Both the position numbers and the translations under genes were made by a program. A stretch of 64,000 bases of DNA from Bufo bufo (lineage: Eukaryota; Chordata; Amphibia; Anura; Bufonidae): the NCBI RefSeq assembly GCF_905171765.1, contig NC_053391.1, positions 656,799,750 to 656,863,749 of the forward strand, read 5' to 3'. Within the stretch, counting starts at the first letter, position 1; each line of letters begins with the position of its first letter. The notes below the pieces were generated by a model. The model had not been told where the DNA came from and did no database searches. It saw nothing but the letters and a program-made list of their open reading frames with translations. Below are positions 22,069 to 32,459 of this stretch, piece after piece.

Positions 22069-22245
22069 CAGTGATGGCCAGTTCGCAGTGTTCGCCGACG
22101 AACACATGCGATCTGCCATCTTTATTCCCAAGTCCTGCGATGCAGAGGTAAGTCCTTACCTGTGCTTGCGCCGCGAGCCGCTCTGAAACACATGCGGTCA
22201 CTGGGAGCAGGCAGTTCCGAGAACAGCCCAATGAATGCATCACTG
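22069..22245. mobile_element. hAT MITE, 177 bp (CAGTGATGGCCAG family)
   Basis: Starts CAGTGATGGCCAGTTCGCAG and ends ATGCATCACTG. Duplications are GTTATCAG (22061-22068) and GTTATAAG (22246-22253). The first 70 bp match the 349-bp element at 39446-39794, of which this is an internally deleted relative. Confidence 0.85.
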
Positions 22246-22248
22246 GTT

Positions 22249-23050
22249 ATAAGCAGGGTTTGAACTCACAAGAGGAGCCTTACCAGTTATGCCACAAAGC
22301 ACACTGTCGTCTAGGGGATGAATTTCTCTAACTTAGGCTACTTTCCCACTAGCGTTTCTATTTCCGGTATTGAGATTGGTCATAGATAGGGTCTCAATAC
22401 CAGAAAAAACAACGCTTCCGTTTTGTCCCCATTCATTGTCAATGCATTCTGTTCCGTTTGGTTGCGTTCTCATACCGGAGAGCTGCTGCAGTTTTCTTTC
22501 CGTCCTGGGATACGGAGCAAGACGGATCCGTCATGACTCACAGTAACGGAAGCGTTTTTGCTGAACCCTGCCGGATCCAGCAAAAATGCTAGTGTGAAAG
22601 TAGCCTAAAACCTTCATTAGTATTCCTGTACAATGCTCTATATCCCAGTACATTTTAGCTGGAAAAATTCGGTCAAACTGTAGCACACCTGGTAAGGCAG
22701 CAGTTTTTTACACAAAATTCAAGTCCCACGGTAGGAGCAAAAGACTAATTTATTTAGTAATCACACAAATACTCTGTAGCAAAATAAATTATTTATATAT
22801 TTATTTATTTATTAATCACAAAAATGTAATGGAGCAAAAAAAATTAACAATAAACAAAGTTTAGCTCTCTAGTCCTGGTATATTGAGATGTATCTGTAGA
22901 TACCAGTGCATTGTACAGGAATACCAGTAAAGGTTTTTAGTTAGAGAAATGACATTCACCCACAGCTATCAAGCCTGTGGCTCAGCTAGTAAGGCATTTG
23001 CTTCTGATACAGAAGGTCCATTGTTTAAGACCTGCCAGTGACAATTTGGA
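22249..23050. repeat. Head-to-head tRNA-SINE palindrome
   Basis: Three tRNA-like units: minus strand at about 22249-22320 (A-box-like TGGCATAACTGG, B-box-like GAGTTCAAACCC), plus strand at 22678-22738 (TAGCACACCTGG, ATTCAAGTCCC) and plus strand at 22975-23046 (TGGCTCAGCTAG, B-box region GGTCCATTGTTTAAGACC). The outer two are mirror images, and the flanking arms TTTCTCTAAC / GTTAGAGAAA and ATTCCTGTACAATGC / GCATTGTACAGGAAT continue the symmetry. These are decayed polymerase III promoters of SINEs, not working tRNA genes: stems are poorly paired. Confidence 0.6.
22333..22608. mobile_element. Palindromic MITE (TTAGGCTACTTTC ends)
   Basis: Ends TTAGGCTACTTTCCCACTAG and CTAGTGTGAAAGTAGCCTAA, nearly perfect inverted repeats. 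It interrupts one arm of the SINE palindrome; the other arm at 22930-22948 shows the uninterrupted order. The outermost TTA / TAA could be a Harbinger-type 3-bp target, but this is inference. Confidence 0.75.
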
Positions 23051-23580
23051 TAAAAGAGGAATAGAAGATTTTAAATACACAGGGGCGTTCTTAATCAATA
23101 TTTTAATGCTCAAGGCCCTAGTTATATGGAGAATGACTTTTGTTTTAACCCCTTCCCGTCCTCTGCTATACATGTACAGTCTGTGGGAGCAGCAAATAAA
23201 TGATCGAATGTTAAAGACCCCTAGGGTGACTTAAAATAAATGAACATAAATGAAAAAAGTTTTTAAAACTATAAAAAAATAAAAAATGTATAAAAATGCA
23301 AATCCCCATATGAATAACAAAAATAAACAATAAAAATAAAGATCATTGTCATTGCTGAGCACAAAACGCTCATACTATGAAAATATAAATGCATTTATTC
23401 CATATGGTGAACTTCATAATGGGAAATAAAATCTGCGGATTCGCCGCATTTTTGTTTCTTTAGCATCCAAAAAAAATTAAATTAATGGTCAAAAAGGCAT
23501 ATTCCAAAATGGTATCAATAAAAACTACAGATTGCCCCACAAAAACTTGTGTTGGCCACACCTTCTGCCAGTTTGGCTAA
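23051..23580. other. A/T-rich intergenic, no gene seen
   Basis: Contains TTAACCCCTTCCCGTCC near 23148, an end word of TTAA-type repeats, followed by A/T-rich sequence with many AAATAAA words. No coding signal. Confidence 0.4.
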
Positions 23581-23727
23581 CAGGCATCCTCAAACTGCGG
23601 CCCTCTAGCTGTTGCAAAACTACAACTCCCAGCATGCCCAAACAGCCTACAGGTATCAGTCTACAGCAGGGCATTGTGGGAGTTGTAGTTTTGCAACAGC
23701 TGGAGGGCCGCAGTTTGAGGATGCCTG
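23581..23727. mobile_element. hAT-like MITE, 147 bp
   Basis: Ends CAGGCATCCTCAAACTGCGG and CCGCAGTTTGAGGATGCCTG are exact inverted repeats, extending inward through GTTGCAAAACTACAACTCCC. The shared core ACTACAACTCCCAGCATG and the mirror GGGAGTTGTAGTTTTGCAAC link it to the 62283-62439 element. The 8-bp flanks TTGGCTAA and GCCTACAA do not match, so the hAT assignment rests on the ends. Confidence 0.75.
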
Positions 23728-23797
23728 GCCTACAACATGGGGCCACTTCTATGTTTTTTTCCAGGGCCACTTTGAGTTCCCAATCCACCTCTGGTTA

Positions 23798-24176
23798 AGG
23801 GCTCATGCACATGAACGTGTGCCGGCCGTGCCCGGCAAACAGCGTGTCCGCAATATACGGGCCCCGGGCGTTTTTGCACCACATCCCTGATTAATGGGTC
23901 CGCAATTCGGAAGGTGCGGTGCGGAACAGAGGCACAGGACCCCACAGAAGCACTACGGAGTGCTCCCATGGGGTTTCTCTCCATGCCTCCGCACCGCAAA
24001 AAAAAATAAAACATGTTCTGTTTTTTTGTGGTGCGGACGGATCACGGACCCATTCAAGTTGAAGGGGTCTGGATCCGTCTGCGGAATACGCACAGAAGTT
24101 GCTCGTGCATTGGGGACCGCAAATTGTGGTCCCCAATGCACGGAACGGCCGACCAACGGCGGAGTGCATGAGGTCT
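23798..24176. mobile_element. Palindromic MITE (AGGGCTCATGCAC ends)
   Basis: Starts AGGGCTCATGCACATGAACG and ends GGAGTGCATGAGGTCT. The interior includes GACCCATTCAAGTTGAAGGG and a dyad on GGGACCGCAA / TTGTGGTCCC. Member of the same CGGA-rich palindromic group as 33553-33970 and 38427-38855. No ORF of note. Confidence 0.7.
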
Positions 24177-24865
24177 AAAGGCTTAGGGCCTGTTCACACA
24201 CACATTCTACTGTTTCCGCCTTAAAACCAGCTCCAAAAAAAAACCTCCTATTTATTTCATTGGGAAGCAGCATTGTCTGCCAGCTACTCTCCCATGTTAT
24301 ATAATACCCAGCCCTCTTCCCATACTGTATTTTCTTCCATGTCCCCTTGCAGGACAATAATTGTGATGAATGCATGCTGTAAAAGCTGCAGGATGCACAC
24401 AGGGCAGTAAGTGACTCGCCCTCTGATATAATGACTATTGCTAAGGCTTAATAATAATAATTTCTATGTTATTAAATGTCAAAGCCGCTCCGGCCGCTCC
24501 CGGTCACTTGGATTACAAGTTTACACTTCACGTATTCCCTTGAGCTCATTATTTGAAGCAATTAGATTGAAAGCGTCTGCACATAATATATAACGACAGA
24601 AAACGACTGCGCTGATGGTGCCATGCGCTCCTCCTGATATCATAGGGTAGGCAACAGGATGCTGCCATGGGGCCTGTGGATGAGGACGGCACTGTATTGA
24701 AAGGGCTTGTCTTCGGGGCATACGGACATGAAAGATGGGGGTGCCTGTTTGGGGAGCCGGGATTCACATCATCGGCTATTGGTCTGGTGGGACCAGCCGT
24801 GTTATAGATTTTGTCGATTCATTTCAAAGACTACATATTGCATGGCCACTGCAAGTGAAGCTGAT
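24177..24865. other. Mostly single-copy-looking intergenic sequence
   Basis: 24190-24430 resembles the decayed end of a palindromic repeat (GGGCCTGTTCACACACAC). 24430-24860 shows no internal repeat or similarity to other parts of the window; A/T and G/C composition is mixed. No frame exceeding about 80 codons and no recognised protein. Could be relict host sequence. Confidence 0.4.
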
Positions 24866-24869
24866 TTAA

Positions 24870-25608
24870 CCCCTTTTACCCCAGAGTTTTTAGCATTTTT
24901 GCGGTTTCACTTTGCGCTCCCTGCCTTATTAGAGCCATCAGTTTTTTAAATTTTTCCGTTCACATAGCCATAGGAGGGATTTTTTTTTGCTGGACAAGTT
25001 GTACTTTCCAACGCCACCATTTAATATTGCATATGATGTAGGGGGAAAAAAATCCAAATGGGGTGAAATTAGAAAAAAAAGTTATTCCGACACAATTTTA
25101 CCAGTTTTTTAACATTCGAAGTGCGATAAAACTGACCAGTAACTTTCATTCTACAGGTCACTATATGTATAGTTTTTCTTGTGTTTTGGTATTTATAAAA
25201 TAATTTAAAAAAAATGTAAAAATCTGTTTTCTTGTTTTGTCTCCATATATTGACCCTATAACTGTTTTGTAATTATGTGTACTGAACTGTGTTGGGGCTC
25301 ATGGGGAACAATAACAAGCAATCATTAGATTGCTACAGTATTTTCATAGACTCCAATGTATTGACAGGGGCTGTTGCACACAAGCTCCGGTTCCTCCGAT
25401 CACTGCACAGTGGAGCCGAAGCATAACCAGAAGCGAGCGCTTCCAGTATTTAGAGAGCTCAGGATTGACCACGGCATCTGAAGTGTTAAACGTCCGCGAT
25501 TGGCATTACCGCCAGTCGCTGACATTAACCGTGGGTGTCTGCTGTAAAGGGTGTCATCTTTAAAGACCCGGCCAGCGCCATACGATTACGGCACTGGTCG
25601 GGAAAGGG
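24870..25608. mobile_element. TTAA-flanked repeat, 739 bp
   Basis: TTAA at 24866-24869 and 25609-25612. Left end CCCCTTTTACCCCAGAG, right end GGTCGGGAAAGGG, short inverted repeats only (CCCCTTT / AAAGGG). A/T-rich left half, G/C-rich right half with GCCAGTCGCTG. No transposase. Likely a non-autonomous Kolobok- or piggyBac-type element. Confidence 0.6.
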
Positions 25609-25612
25609 TTAA

Positions 25613-26790
25613 GAAGGCAGACTATTGCCTCCTAGTAGAAAGTGACTGGCTGAGAGTGGTGGCACTGGAAGTGTGAGAATAAATGGGTAAATAATATGCA
25701 GTACCCTAGAGGACAGGGGTGTCTGCAATTGTTTGGTAATGTACTGTAGTGTAATGTTATGTTCTATACTTCTATGTAATGGGACATACCCAGTATGCTC
25801 AAGCATGAGACAGGCATGGCCAGAGTTAACAATCCTGGCCCAGTCCTCTCTAGATCGTAGGGTGTGGGCTGGACCCTCCCCCTAGTTCCAGGAGAAGATT
25901 CTAGTTGTTGTAGGAGTAGGAAGTGTGAGGATGGACCTGGAGGAAGCAGGAGCAAACAGCATGTGTTCCTCTTATCAAGCAATCCAAAAGTATAAAGAAG
26001 TAGCAGCACTTACGGGTCAATGGAACACTTCTAATAGATCATTACGTGGCCGTGCTTGCGGTGTTAGGCTCTGACCCACGAGCCCGCAAAAAACAATCAT
26101 AGAAAAAATACTGCAGTACTCTTTGTCTTTCCAGTATCAGTGAAGGATGTTTATTTGACAAAGACAGTTTGAAGTTGAAACGTTGCAGTGCTCACTTGGT
26201 GAATAAACCTCCTTCACTGATATTGGAAAGATAAATAGTGCTGCTGTATTTTTTCTATTATTCCCCTTCTCAAGCACTCAGCTTCAAAGCTTCCGGAGAC
26301 TAACAGAGCCCTGTGTGTCTTCCGCTACTATCAGGGAGAGAAAGAGAGAAGATTTTGGAGAATTTTCATGGCTACAACGTGAGATACAGCAAGGTACGCA
26401 GCGTAAAGCATTACAGAATTTGCTGCTGTTTTGGGGAAACAAGTTAAGACACCCAATGCACCCCAGATTTGTGGATTTGAGGGCCCTGAACCACCATCAG
26501 GCAGAGATTCCACAGCTTCCGTGAGTGCCCTGACAGAACACAGGGGGTGCGCCTTCTTTACTGCACTGACCCAAGAGAGCGACGTCCTGAGGCAGTACAC
26601 TGTGACACAACATCAGGGCCACTACCACTCCCATCTTCTGCTCCTCAGGGGCTCTCACATTTTTTATTGTTTTGTCCAAAAAGGCAAATTTTTTTTTTAC
26701 TCAGCTTGGAAAACCCCTTTAATAAATAGTAACATACTAATACTTAAAGCTGTATTACAGTATTTCAGGTCATCCTCTATGCAGTAGATA
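25613..26790. other. Intergenic with a short inverted repeat
   Basis: A dyad at about 26130-26250 has arms CCAGTATCAGTGAAGGATG and CCTTCACTGATATTGGAAAG, so about 110 bp can fold back. The TTTTTTTTTTACTCAGCTTGGAAAACCCCTTTAA-like stretch at 26690-26722 is a typical MITE end. Frames at 26431-26787 overlap on both strands and match nothing known. Confidence 0.4.
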
Positions 26791-27053
26791 AGGGATAACT
26801 ATTAGATCAGGCAGTAGCGCCCCCACTGATCATGAGAACAGGGGCCCTATACCCCACATATCCCCCTGAAAAAAAACAGAGCAGCATTGCCTCTCCATTC
26901 ATCTCTATGGCTCTGCCAGAGATAGAGGAGTATAAGGTGCTTGGGTATTTCCAGCAGGCCCATAGAGATGAATGATGCTGCAGTCTGCTTTGTTCTGGGA
27001 CCCCTGTTCTCATGATTGGTGGGGGTCTTAGCAATAGGACCCCTATTAATCTA

Positions 27054-28079
27054 AGGCTGAGTTCACACGGGCGAGTATTCCACGCGGGTGCAATGCGGGA
27101 GGTGAACGCATTGCACCCGCACTGAATCTGGACCCATTCATTTCTATGGGGCTGTTCACATGAGCGGTGATTTTCACGCATCACTTGTGCGTTGCGTGAA
27201 AAACGCAGCATGCTCTATATTGTGCGTTTTCCACGCAACGCAGGCCCCATAGAAGTGAATGGGGTTGCGTGAAAATCGCAAGCAAGCGCGGATGCGGTGC
27301 GATTTTCACGCACGGTTGCTAGGAGACGATCGGGCTGGAGACCCGATCATTATTATTTTCCCTTATAACATGGTTATAAGGGAAAATAATAGCATTCTGA
27401 ATACAGAATGCATAGTAAAACATCGCTGGAGTACAGAATGCATAGTAAAACATCGCTGGAGGGGTTAAAAAAAAAAAAAAAATTTAACTCACCTTAGTCC
27501 ACTTGATCGCGCTGCCCGGCTTCTCGTCTGTCTCATTTGTTGAACAGGACCTGTGGTGAGCATTCATTACAGGAACAGGACCTGTGGTGACGTCACTCCG
27601 GTGATCACATGATCCATCACATGATCTTTTACCATGGTGATGGATCATGTGATGGATCATGTGATCACCGGAGTGACGTCACCACAGGTCCTGTTCCTGT
27701 AATGAATGCTCACCACAGGTCCTGTTCAACAAAGGAGACAGACGAGAAGCCGGGCTGCACGATCAAGTGGACTAAGGTGAGTTAAATTATTTTAAAAAAA
27801 TTTTAACCCCTCCAGGGCTATTTTACTATGCATTCTGTATTCAGAATGCTATTATTTTCCCTTATAACCTTGTTATAAGGGAAAATAATACAATCTACAG
27901 AACACCGATCCCAAGCCCGAACTTCTGTGAAGAAGTTCGGGTTTGGGTACCAAACATGCGCGATTTTTCTCACGCGAGTGCAAAACGCATTACAATGTTT
28001 TGCACTCGCGCGGAAAAATCGCGCGTGTTCCCGCAACGCACCCGCACATTTTCCCGCAACGCCCATGTGAACTCAGCCT
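27054..28079. mobile_element. Foldback element with CRE-like core, copy 2
   Basis: Termini AGGCTGAGTTCACACGGGCG and CGCCCATGTGAACTCAGCCT are inverted repeats, each followed outward by TA or A. Same element as 4222-5177 in reverse orientation. The core (about 27540-27735) is an almost perfect palindrome with arms near 95 bp that include GAACAGGACCTGTGGTGA and CACATGATC, and TGACGTCA at 27588-27595 and 27674-27681. It splits an older MITE-like repeat whose halves are about 26790-27053 and 28080-28135. No ORF. Confidence 0.88.
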
Positions 28080-28135
28080 AATAGTTATCCCCTATCCTGT
28101 GGGCAGGGAATAACTTGAAATTATCAGAATACCCC

Positions 28136-28485
28136 TTCAAATATTACTTTTTTTGTTATACAAAATATTGCAAATTCTACCCCTAAAAATGCACTATAAC
28201 CCGTACTGACGCCAATGATGTATTTTCTACATATTCTTTACCAGATATGATGTTCTGTAGCTCATTTGCTTTAATTGCATTGCAGTTGCTATGTTTAGCA
28301 GTAATGTAAATGCTGATCACGGCCTGTCACGATGCTAACATAATCCATTTAGGGTTCATCGCTGTCACCGTAAGTCCTGTCAGACACTGGTACATTAAGC
28401 TCCACTTACAGAAGGAACATTTGCTGAATATTACATCTAAGATATGGATGTGGCGATACTATTAACCGCTCATTTGCAAGTTATG
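28136..28485. other. Intergenic, no feature seen
   Basis: A/T-rich sequence without inverted ends, tandem structure or recognisable coding similarity. It may be ancestral single-copy DNA. Confidence 0.35.
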
Positions 28486-28926
28486 TTATCTATATGATAA
28501 GATGCACGGTTGTAAGAAAAGGTAAATGAACCCTTTGAAATTACCCGGATTTCTGCAGTGATTACTAATAAAATGTGGTCTGATCATTGATACAGTTATA
28601 GACTCGATCTTACAATAATTTGTATCGTTCATGTCTTTTATTGAGCACATTGAGTAAACATCCACAGTACAGGGGAAAAAGTAAGTGAACCCTTTGAAAC
28701 TACGCAGATTTCTGCATTGATTACTAACAAATGGTACAGTTATAGACACAATCTAACTAAAGTAGTATGTCTTTTTTTGAGGACATTGAGTAAACGTTGA
28801 CAGCCCAGGGAAAAAAGTAAGTGATCCCTTGAATTTAATGACCTGTTGATCCCCCTTGAGCGGCAAAGATTTGCAAAATGTTGAGGCGGAATTTTAAACC
28901 CTTCCTCCCTGCAAATGTGTTTCAGT
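28486..28926 (-). mobile_element. Tc1-like remnant with repeated terminal segments
   Basis: Three imperfect direct copies of a terminal module starting with GTAAGTGAACCCTTTGAAA-type sequence (about 28517, 28680, 28817), the first two followed by GATTTCTGCA(G/T)TGATTACTAA and ATTGAGTAAAC. Tc1-group elements of the IR/DR type carry direct repeats inside long inverted ends; this looks like one such end. Downstream words GACCTGTTGATCCCCCTTGAG and GGCAAAGATTTGC resemble the 3' part of the transposase gene on the minus strand, cut off at the TTAA element at 28946. Confidence 0.65.
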
Positions 28927-28945
28927 TCATCAGTATTTTTTTTAA

Positions 28946-29324
28946 AGGGATTGTCTAATTTCAGACAATAGGGGCATATCGCTAGGATATGCCCCCATTG
29001 TCTTATAGTAGCAGGTCCCATTTATCAGGAATGGAGCCCCTCAAAGTGGTGGCTGGAGGACTCCAGTCCGGCCACTACCAAGCGCTCCTCCCATAGAAGT
29101 GAATGGGAGCGCACTGCACATGACTGGCCCAGCTCCCATTAACTTCTATGGGTCCGCCAGTGCTCTGCCATTTTCGGCGGCCCCATAGACAATGAATTGA
29201 GGGCTGCTGCGCCTGAACCACTTTCAGGGCTCCATTCTCGATATAGGTGCGGGTCCCACCACTATCAGACAATGGGGGCACATCCTAGCGATATGCCCCC
29301 ATTGTCTGAGATGAGACAACCCTT
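28946..29324. mobile_element. TTAA-flanked MITE, 379 bp
   Basis: TTAA at 28942-28945 and 29325-29328. Ends AGGGATTGTCTAATTTCAG and GAGATGAGACAACCCTT. The arm GGGGCATATCGCTAGGATAT is mirrored by ATCCTAGCGATATGCCCC. Palindromic interior around CCCATAGAAGTGAATGGGAG. No ORF. Confidence 0.78.
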
Positions 29325-29369
29325 TTAATGCCTCATATACACAGCGCTCTTCCTGTCATGCCACGGCAT

Positions 29370-30960
29370 CTAGAGGGTTAAATGTGTATATTTGTTAAGA
29401 ATTTGATTTGCAGCTACCACTTCTGCAAGAAGGCTATTCCATGCATCCACTACTCTCCCAGTAAAGTAATACTTCCGGATATTACTTTTAAACCTTTGCC
29501 CCTCTAATTTAAAACTATGTCCTCTTGTAGCAGTTTTTCTTCTTTTAAAAATTCTCTCCTCTTTTACCTTGTTGATTCCCTTTATGTATTTAAAAGTTTC
29601 TATCATATCCCCTCTGTCTCGTCTTTCTTCCAAGCTATACATGTTAAGGTCCTTTAATCTTTCCTGGTAAGTTTTATCCTGCAATCCATGTACCAGTTTA
29701 GTAGCTCTTCTCTGAACTCTCTCCAAAGTATCAATATCCTTCTGGAGATATGGTCTCCAGTACTGCACACAATACTCCAAATGAGGTCTCACTAGTGCTC
29801 TGTAGAGCGGCATGAGCGCCTCCCTCTGTCTACTGGTAATTCCTCTCCCTATACACCCAAGCATTCTGCTAGCATTTCCTGCTGCTCTATGACATTGTCT
29901 GCCTACCTTTAAGTCTTCTGAAATAATGACCCCTAAATCCCTTTCCTCAGATACTGAGGTTAGGACTGTATCACTGATTTTATATTCTGCTCTTGGGTTT
30001 TTACGCCCCAGGTGCATTATCTTGCACTTATCAACATTAAATTTTAGTTGCCAGATTTTTGACCATTCCTCTAGTTTTCCTAAATCCTTTTTCATTTGGT
30101 GTATCCCTCCAAGAACATCAACCCTGTTACAAATCTTTGTGTCATCAGCAAAAAGACACACCTTACCATCGAGGCCTTCTGCAATTTCACTGATAAAGAT
30201 ATTAAACAATATGGGTCCCAGAACAGATCCCTGAGGTACCCCACTGGTAACAAGACCATGGTCTGAATATACTCCATTGACTACAACCCTCTGTTGTCTG
30301 TCCCTCAGCCACTGCCTAATCCATTCAACAATATGGGAGTCCAAGCACAAAGACTGCAATTTATTGATAAGCCATCTATGTGGGACAGTATCAAAAGCCT
30401 TACTAAAGTCCAGATAAGCGATGTCTACTGCACCTCCGCCATCTATTATTTTAGTCACCCAATCAAAAACATTAATAAGATTAGTTTGACATGATCTCCC
30501 TGAAGTAAACCCATGCTGTTTTTCATCTTTCAATCCATGGGATTTTAGATGTTTCACAATCCTCTCCTTAAGTATGGTTTCCATTAATTTCCCCACTATT
30601 TATGTCAGGCTTACTGGCCTATAGTTGCCCGATTCCTCCCTACTACCTTTCTTCTGAATGGGCACAACATTTGCTAATTTCCAATCTTCTGGGATGACTC
30701 CTGTTACCAGTGATTGGTTAAATATATCTTTTAATGGTTTTGCTAGTTCATCGCTGAGCTCTTTTAATAGCTTTGGGTGTATCCCATCAGGCCCCTGTGA
30801 CTTATTTGTATTAATTTTAGACAGCTGACTTAGAACCTCTTCCTCTGTAAAGACACATGCATCAAAAGATTCATTAGTCTTCTTTCCTAACTGAGGTCCT
30901 TTTCCTTAATTTTCCTTTGAAAAAACTGAACAGAAGTATTCATTGAGGCAGTCAGCTAGT
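29370..30960 (-). pseudogene. LINE reverse transcriptase, nearly open
   Basis: A 408-codon uninterrupted frame (29370-30596) follows a single in-frame TAA in the sequence PVSLT-stop-IVGKL near 30600; upstream the same frame reads KINTNKSQGPDGIHP (about 30780-30825), NVVPIQKKGS and GNYRPVSL. Within the open frame: KQHGFTSGRSCQTNL, AYLDFSKAFDTVPH (palm Asp), [15 protein letters not shown], catalytic LFADDTKIC, and C-terminal RRATKLVHG and RGHSFKLEGQRF. Endonuclease and ORF1 are missing, so it cannot transpose by itself. Length and motif order match the CR1/L2 group. Confidence 0.92.
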
Positions 30961-30990
30961 TCTGTCACTGAGGTATGGTTAGGTTCCAGG
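29370..30990 (-). mobile_element. CR1/L2-type LINE, second family, 5'-truncated
   Basis: Minus-strand non-LTR element distinct from the 1605/36728/63215 family. Only the reverse transcriptase half of ORF2 remains. Similarity fades upstream of about 30990 and the 3' untranslated region is short or absent: the stop codon is within about 25 bp of the apparent end. This is the best-preserved LINE frame in the window. Confidence 0.88.
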
Positions 30991-31564
30991 CACTAGTGGC
31001 ACGACCCATGGATCTTTTGTCCAGTGTCCTGGGACAATGATTTCTAGTAATTGATGATTTTATTCCTTAAAATTTCTTTCAGTTTAACCACTACAGGACC
31101 TCGGTACGCAGGATTGCATCTTTGCGGCGGCCCTGTTATTCTGAGTGGACACGCCGGCGCGTCCTCTCGCGAGACGCAAGATTTCCTGTGAAATCTGGGG
31201 ACGCTTCAATTTAAAATATATCATCGGATTGGAGAAAACTCCGATCCGATGGTATATTACTAGGGACTCCTGACTTTACATTGAAAGTCAATGGGGGATG
31301 GATTTGTTTGCAATTGCACCATATTGTGTCAACGTCAAACGGATTCGTCCCCATTGACTTGCATTGTAAGTCAGGACGGATCCGTTTGGCTCCACACGGC
31401 CAGGCGGACACCAAAACAACTTTTTTTTTACGTTCCTTCATGTCCGTGGATCCTCCAAAAATCAAGGAAGACCCACAGAAGAAAAAACGGACACGGATCA
31501 CGCAACTACGGAACCCGTTTTTGCGGACCGCAAAAAAAAACGGTTGTGTGCATGAGGCCTTAGA

Positions 31565-32030
31565 CTATAGTTTTTTAGCCGATTGTATTAGGTAGGGGCC
31601 CATTTTTTGCGGGATGAGGGGCCAGTTTCATTGGCACTATTTTGGGGGCTATATGACTTTTTGATAGCTTGCTATTACACTTTTTGTTATGTAAGGTGAC
31701 CAAAAAAATTCTTTTTTTGCACCGTTTTTTTTGACTGTGTTAATCTGGGGGGTTAAGTCATGGGGTATTTTTTTTACAATTATTTAGGTTTTAGACTATT
31801 ATCTTTTTGGATACAAAAAAAGACATTTTTTGTATCTCTATAGTCTGAGTCATTTTTTTTAAGTTTTTTTAGCCGATTGTATTAGGTAGAGGCTCATTTT
31901 TTGCGGTATGAGGGGACGGTTTTATTGGCACAATTTTGGGGGCTATATGACTTTTTGATCGCTTGCTATTACACTTTTTTTTATTTAACGTGACAAAAAA
32001 AAATCTTTTTTTGCACTTTTTTTTTTTTTT
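31565..32030. repeat. Tandem duplication, offset about 297 bp
   Basis: TTTTTTAGCCGATTGTATTA occurs near 31571 and 31868, each followed by GGGGGCTATATGACTTTTTG and GCTTGCTATTACACTTTTT. The two copies differ at roughly one base in twelve. Homopolymer T runs dominate the rest. Confidence 0.75.
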
Positions 32031-32037
32031 TTTGCTT

Positions 32038-32420
32038 AGGGCCTCATGCACACGACCGTTGTGTGCACCCGTGGCCGTTGTTCCGTTTTCCGTGATTTTC
32101 TGCGGACCCATTGACTTTCGATGGGTTCGTTGAAAACTCGGAAAATGCACCGTTTGTCACTCGCCTCCGTGATCTGTGTATCCTGTCCATCAAAAAAATA
32201 TGACCCGTCCTATTTTTTTAACGGACAACGGTTCACGGACCCATTCAAGTCAATGGGTCCGTGAAAAAACACGGATGGGTCCGTGATCCGTGTCCGTAGG
32301 CTACTTTCATACAGACGGATCCGAAGATCCGTCTGCATAAAAGCTTTTTCAGAGCTGGGTTTTTTACTTTGTGAAAACTCAAATCCGACAGCATATTCTA
32401 ACACAGAGGCGTTCCCATAG
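32038..32420. mobile_element. Palindromic MITE (AGGGCCTCATGCACACGACC end)
   Basis: The left end AGGGCCTCATGCACACGACC is the complement of the right end seen at 18330-18352, and the whole interior is the reverse complement of about 17995-18352, including ACGGACAACGGTTCACGGAC and CAGACGGATCCG. The right end fades into AACACAGAGGCGTTCCCA. Confidence 0.65.
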
Positions 32421-32459
32421 TGATGGGGAGTCTGGGGACGCTTCTAGTTAGAATATACT

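Noticed and set aside
22975..23046. A working tRNA gene
   Set aside because: A- and B-box-like words are present but the acceptor and anticodon stems do not pair well; a SINE head explains it better.
23573..23735. 8-bp target duplication for the MITE at 23581-23727
   Set aside because: TTGGCTAA and GCCTACAA do not match; I kept the element on its inverted ends only.
26431..26787. Possible host exon (118-codon frame)
   Set aside because: Overlapping frames on both strands, no splice context and no family resemblance.
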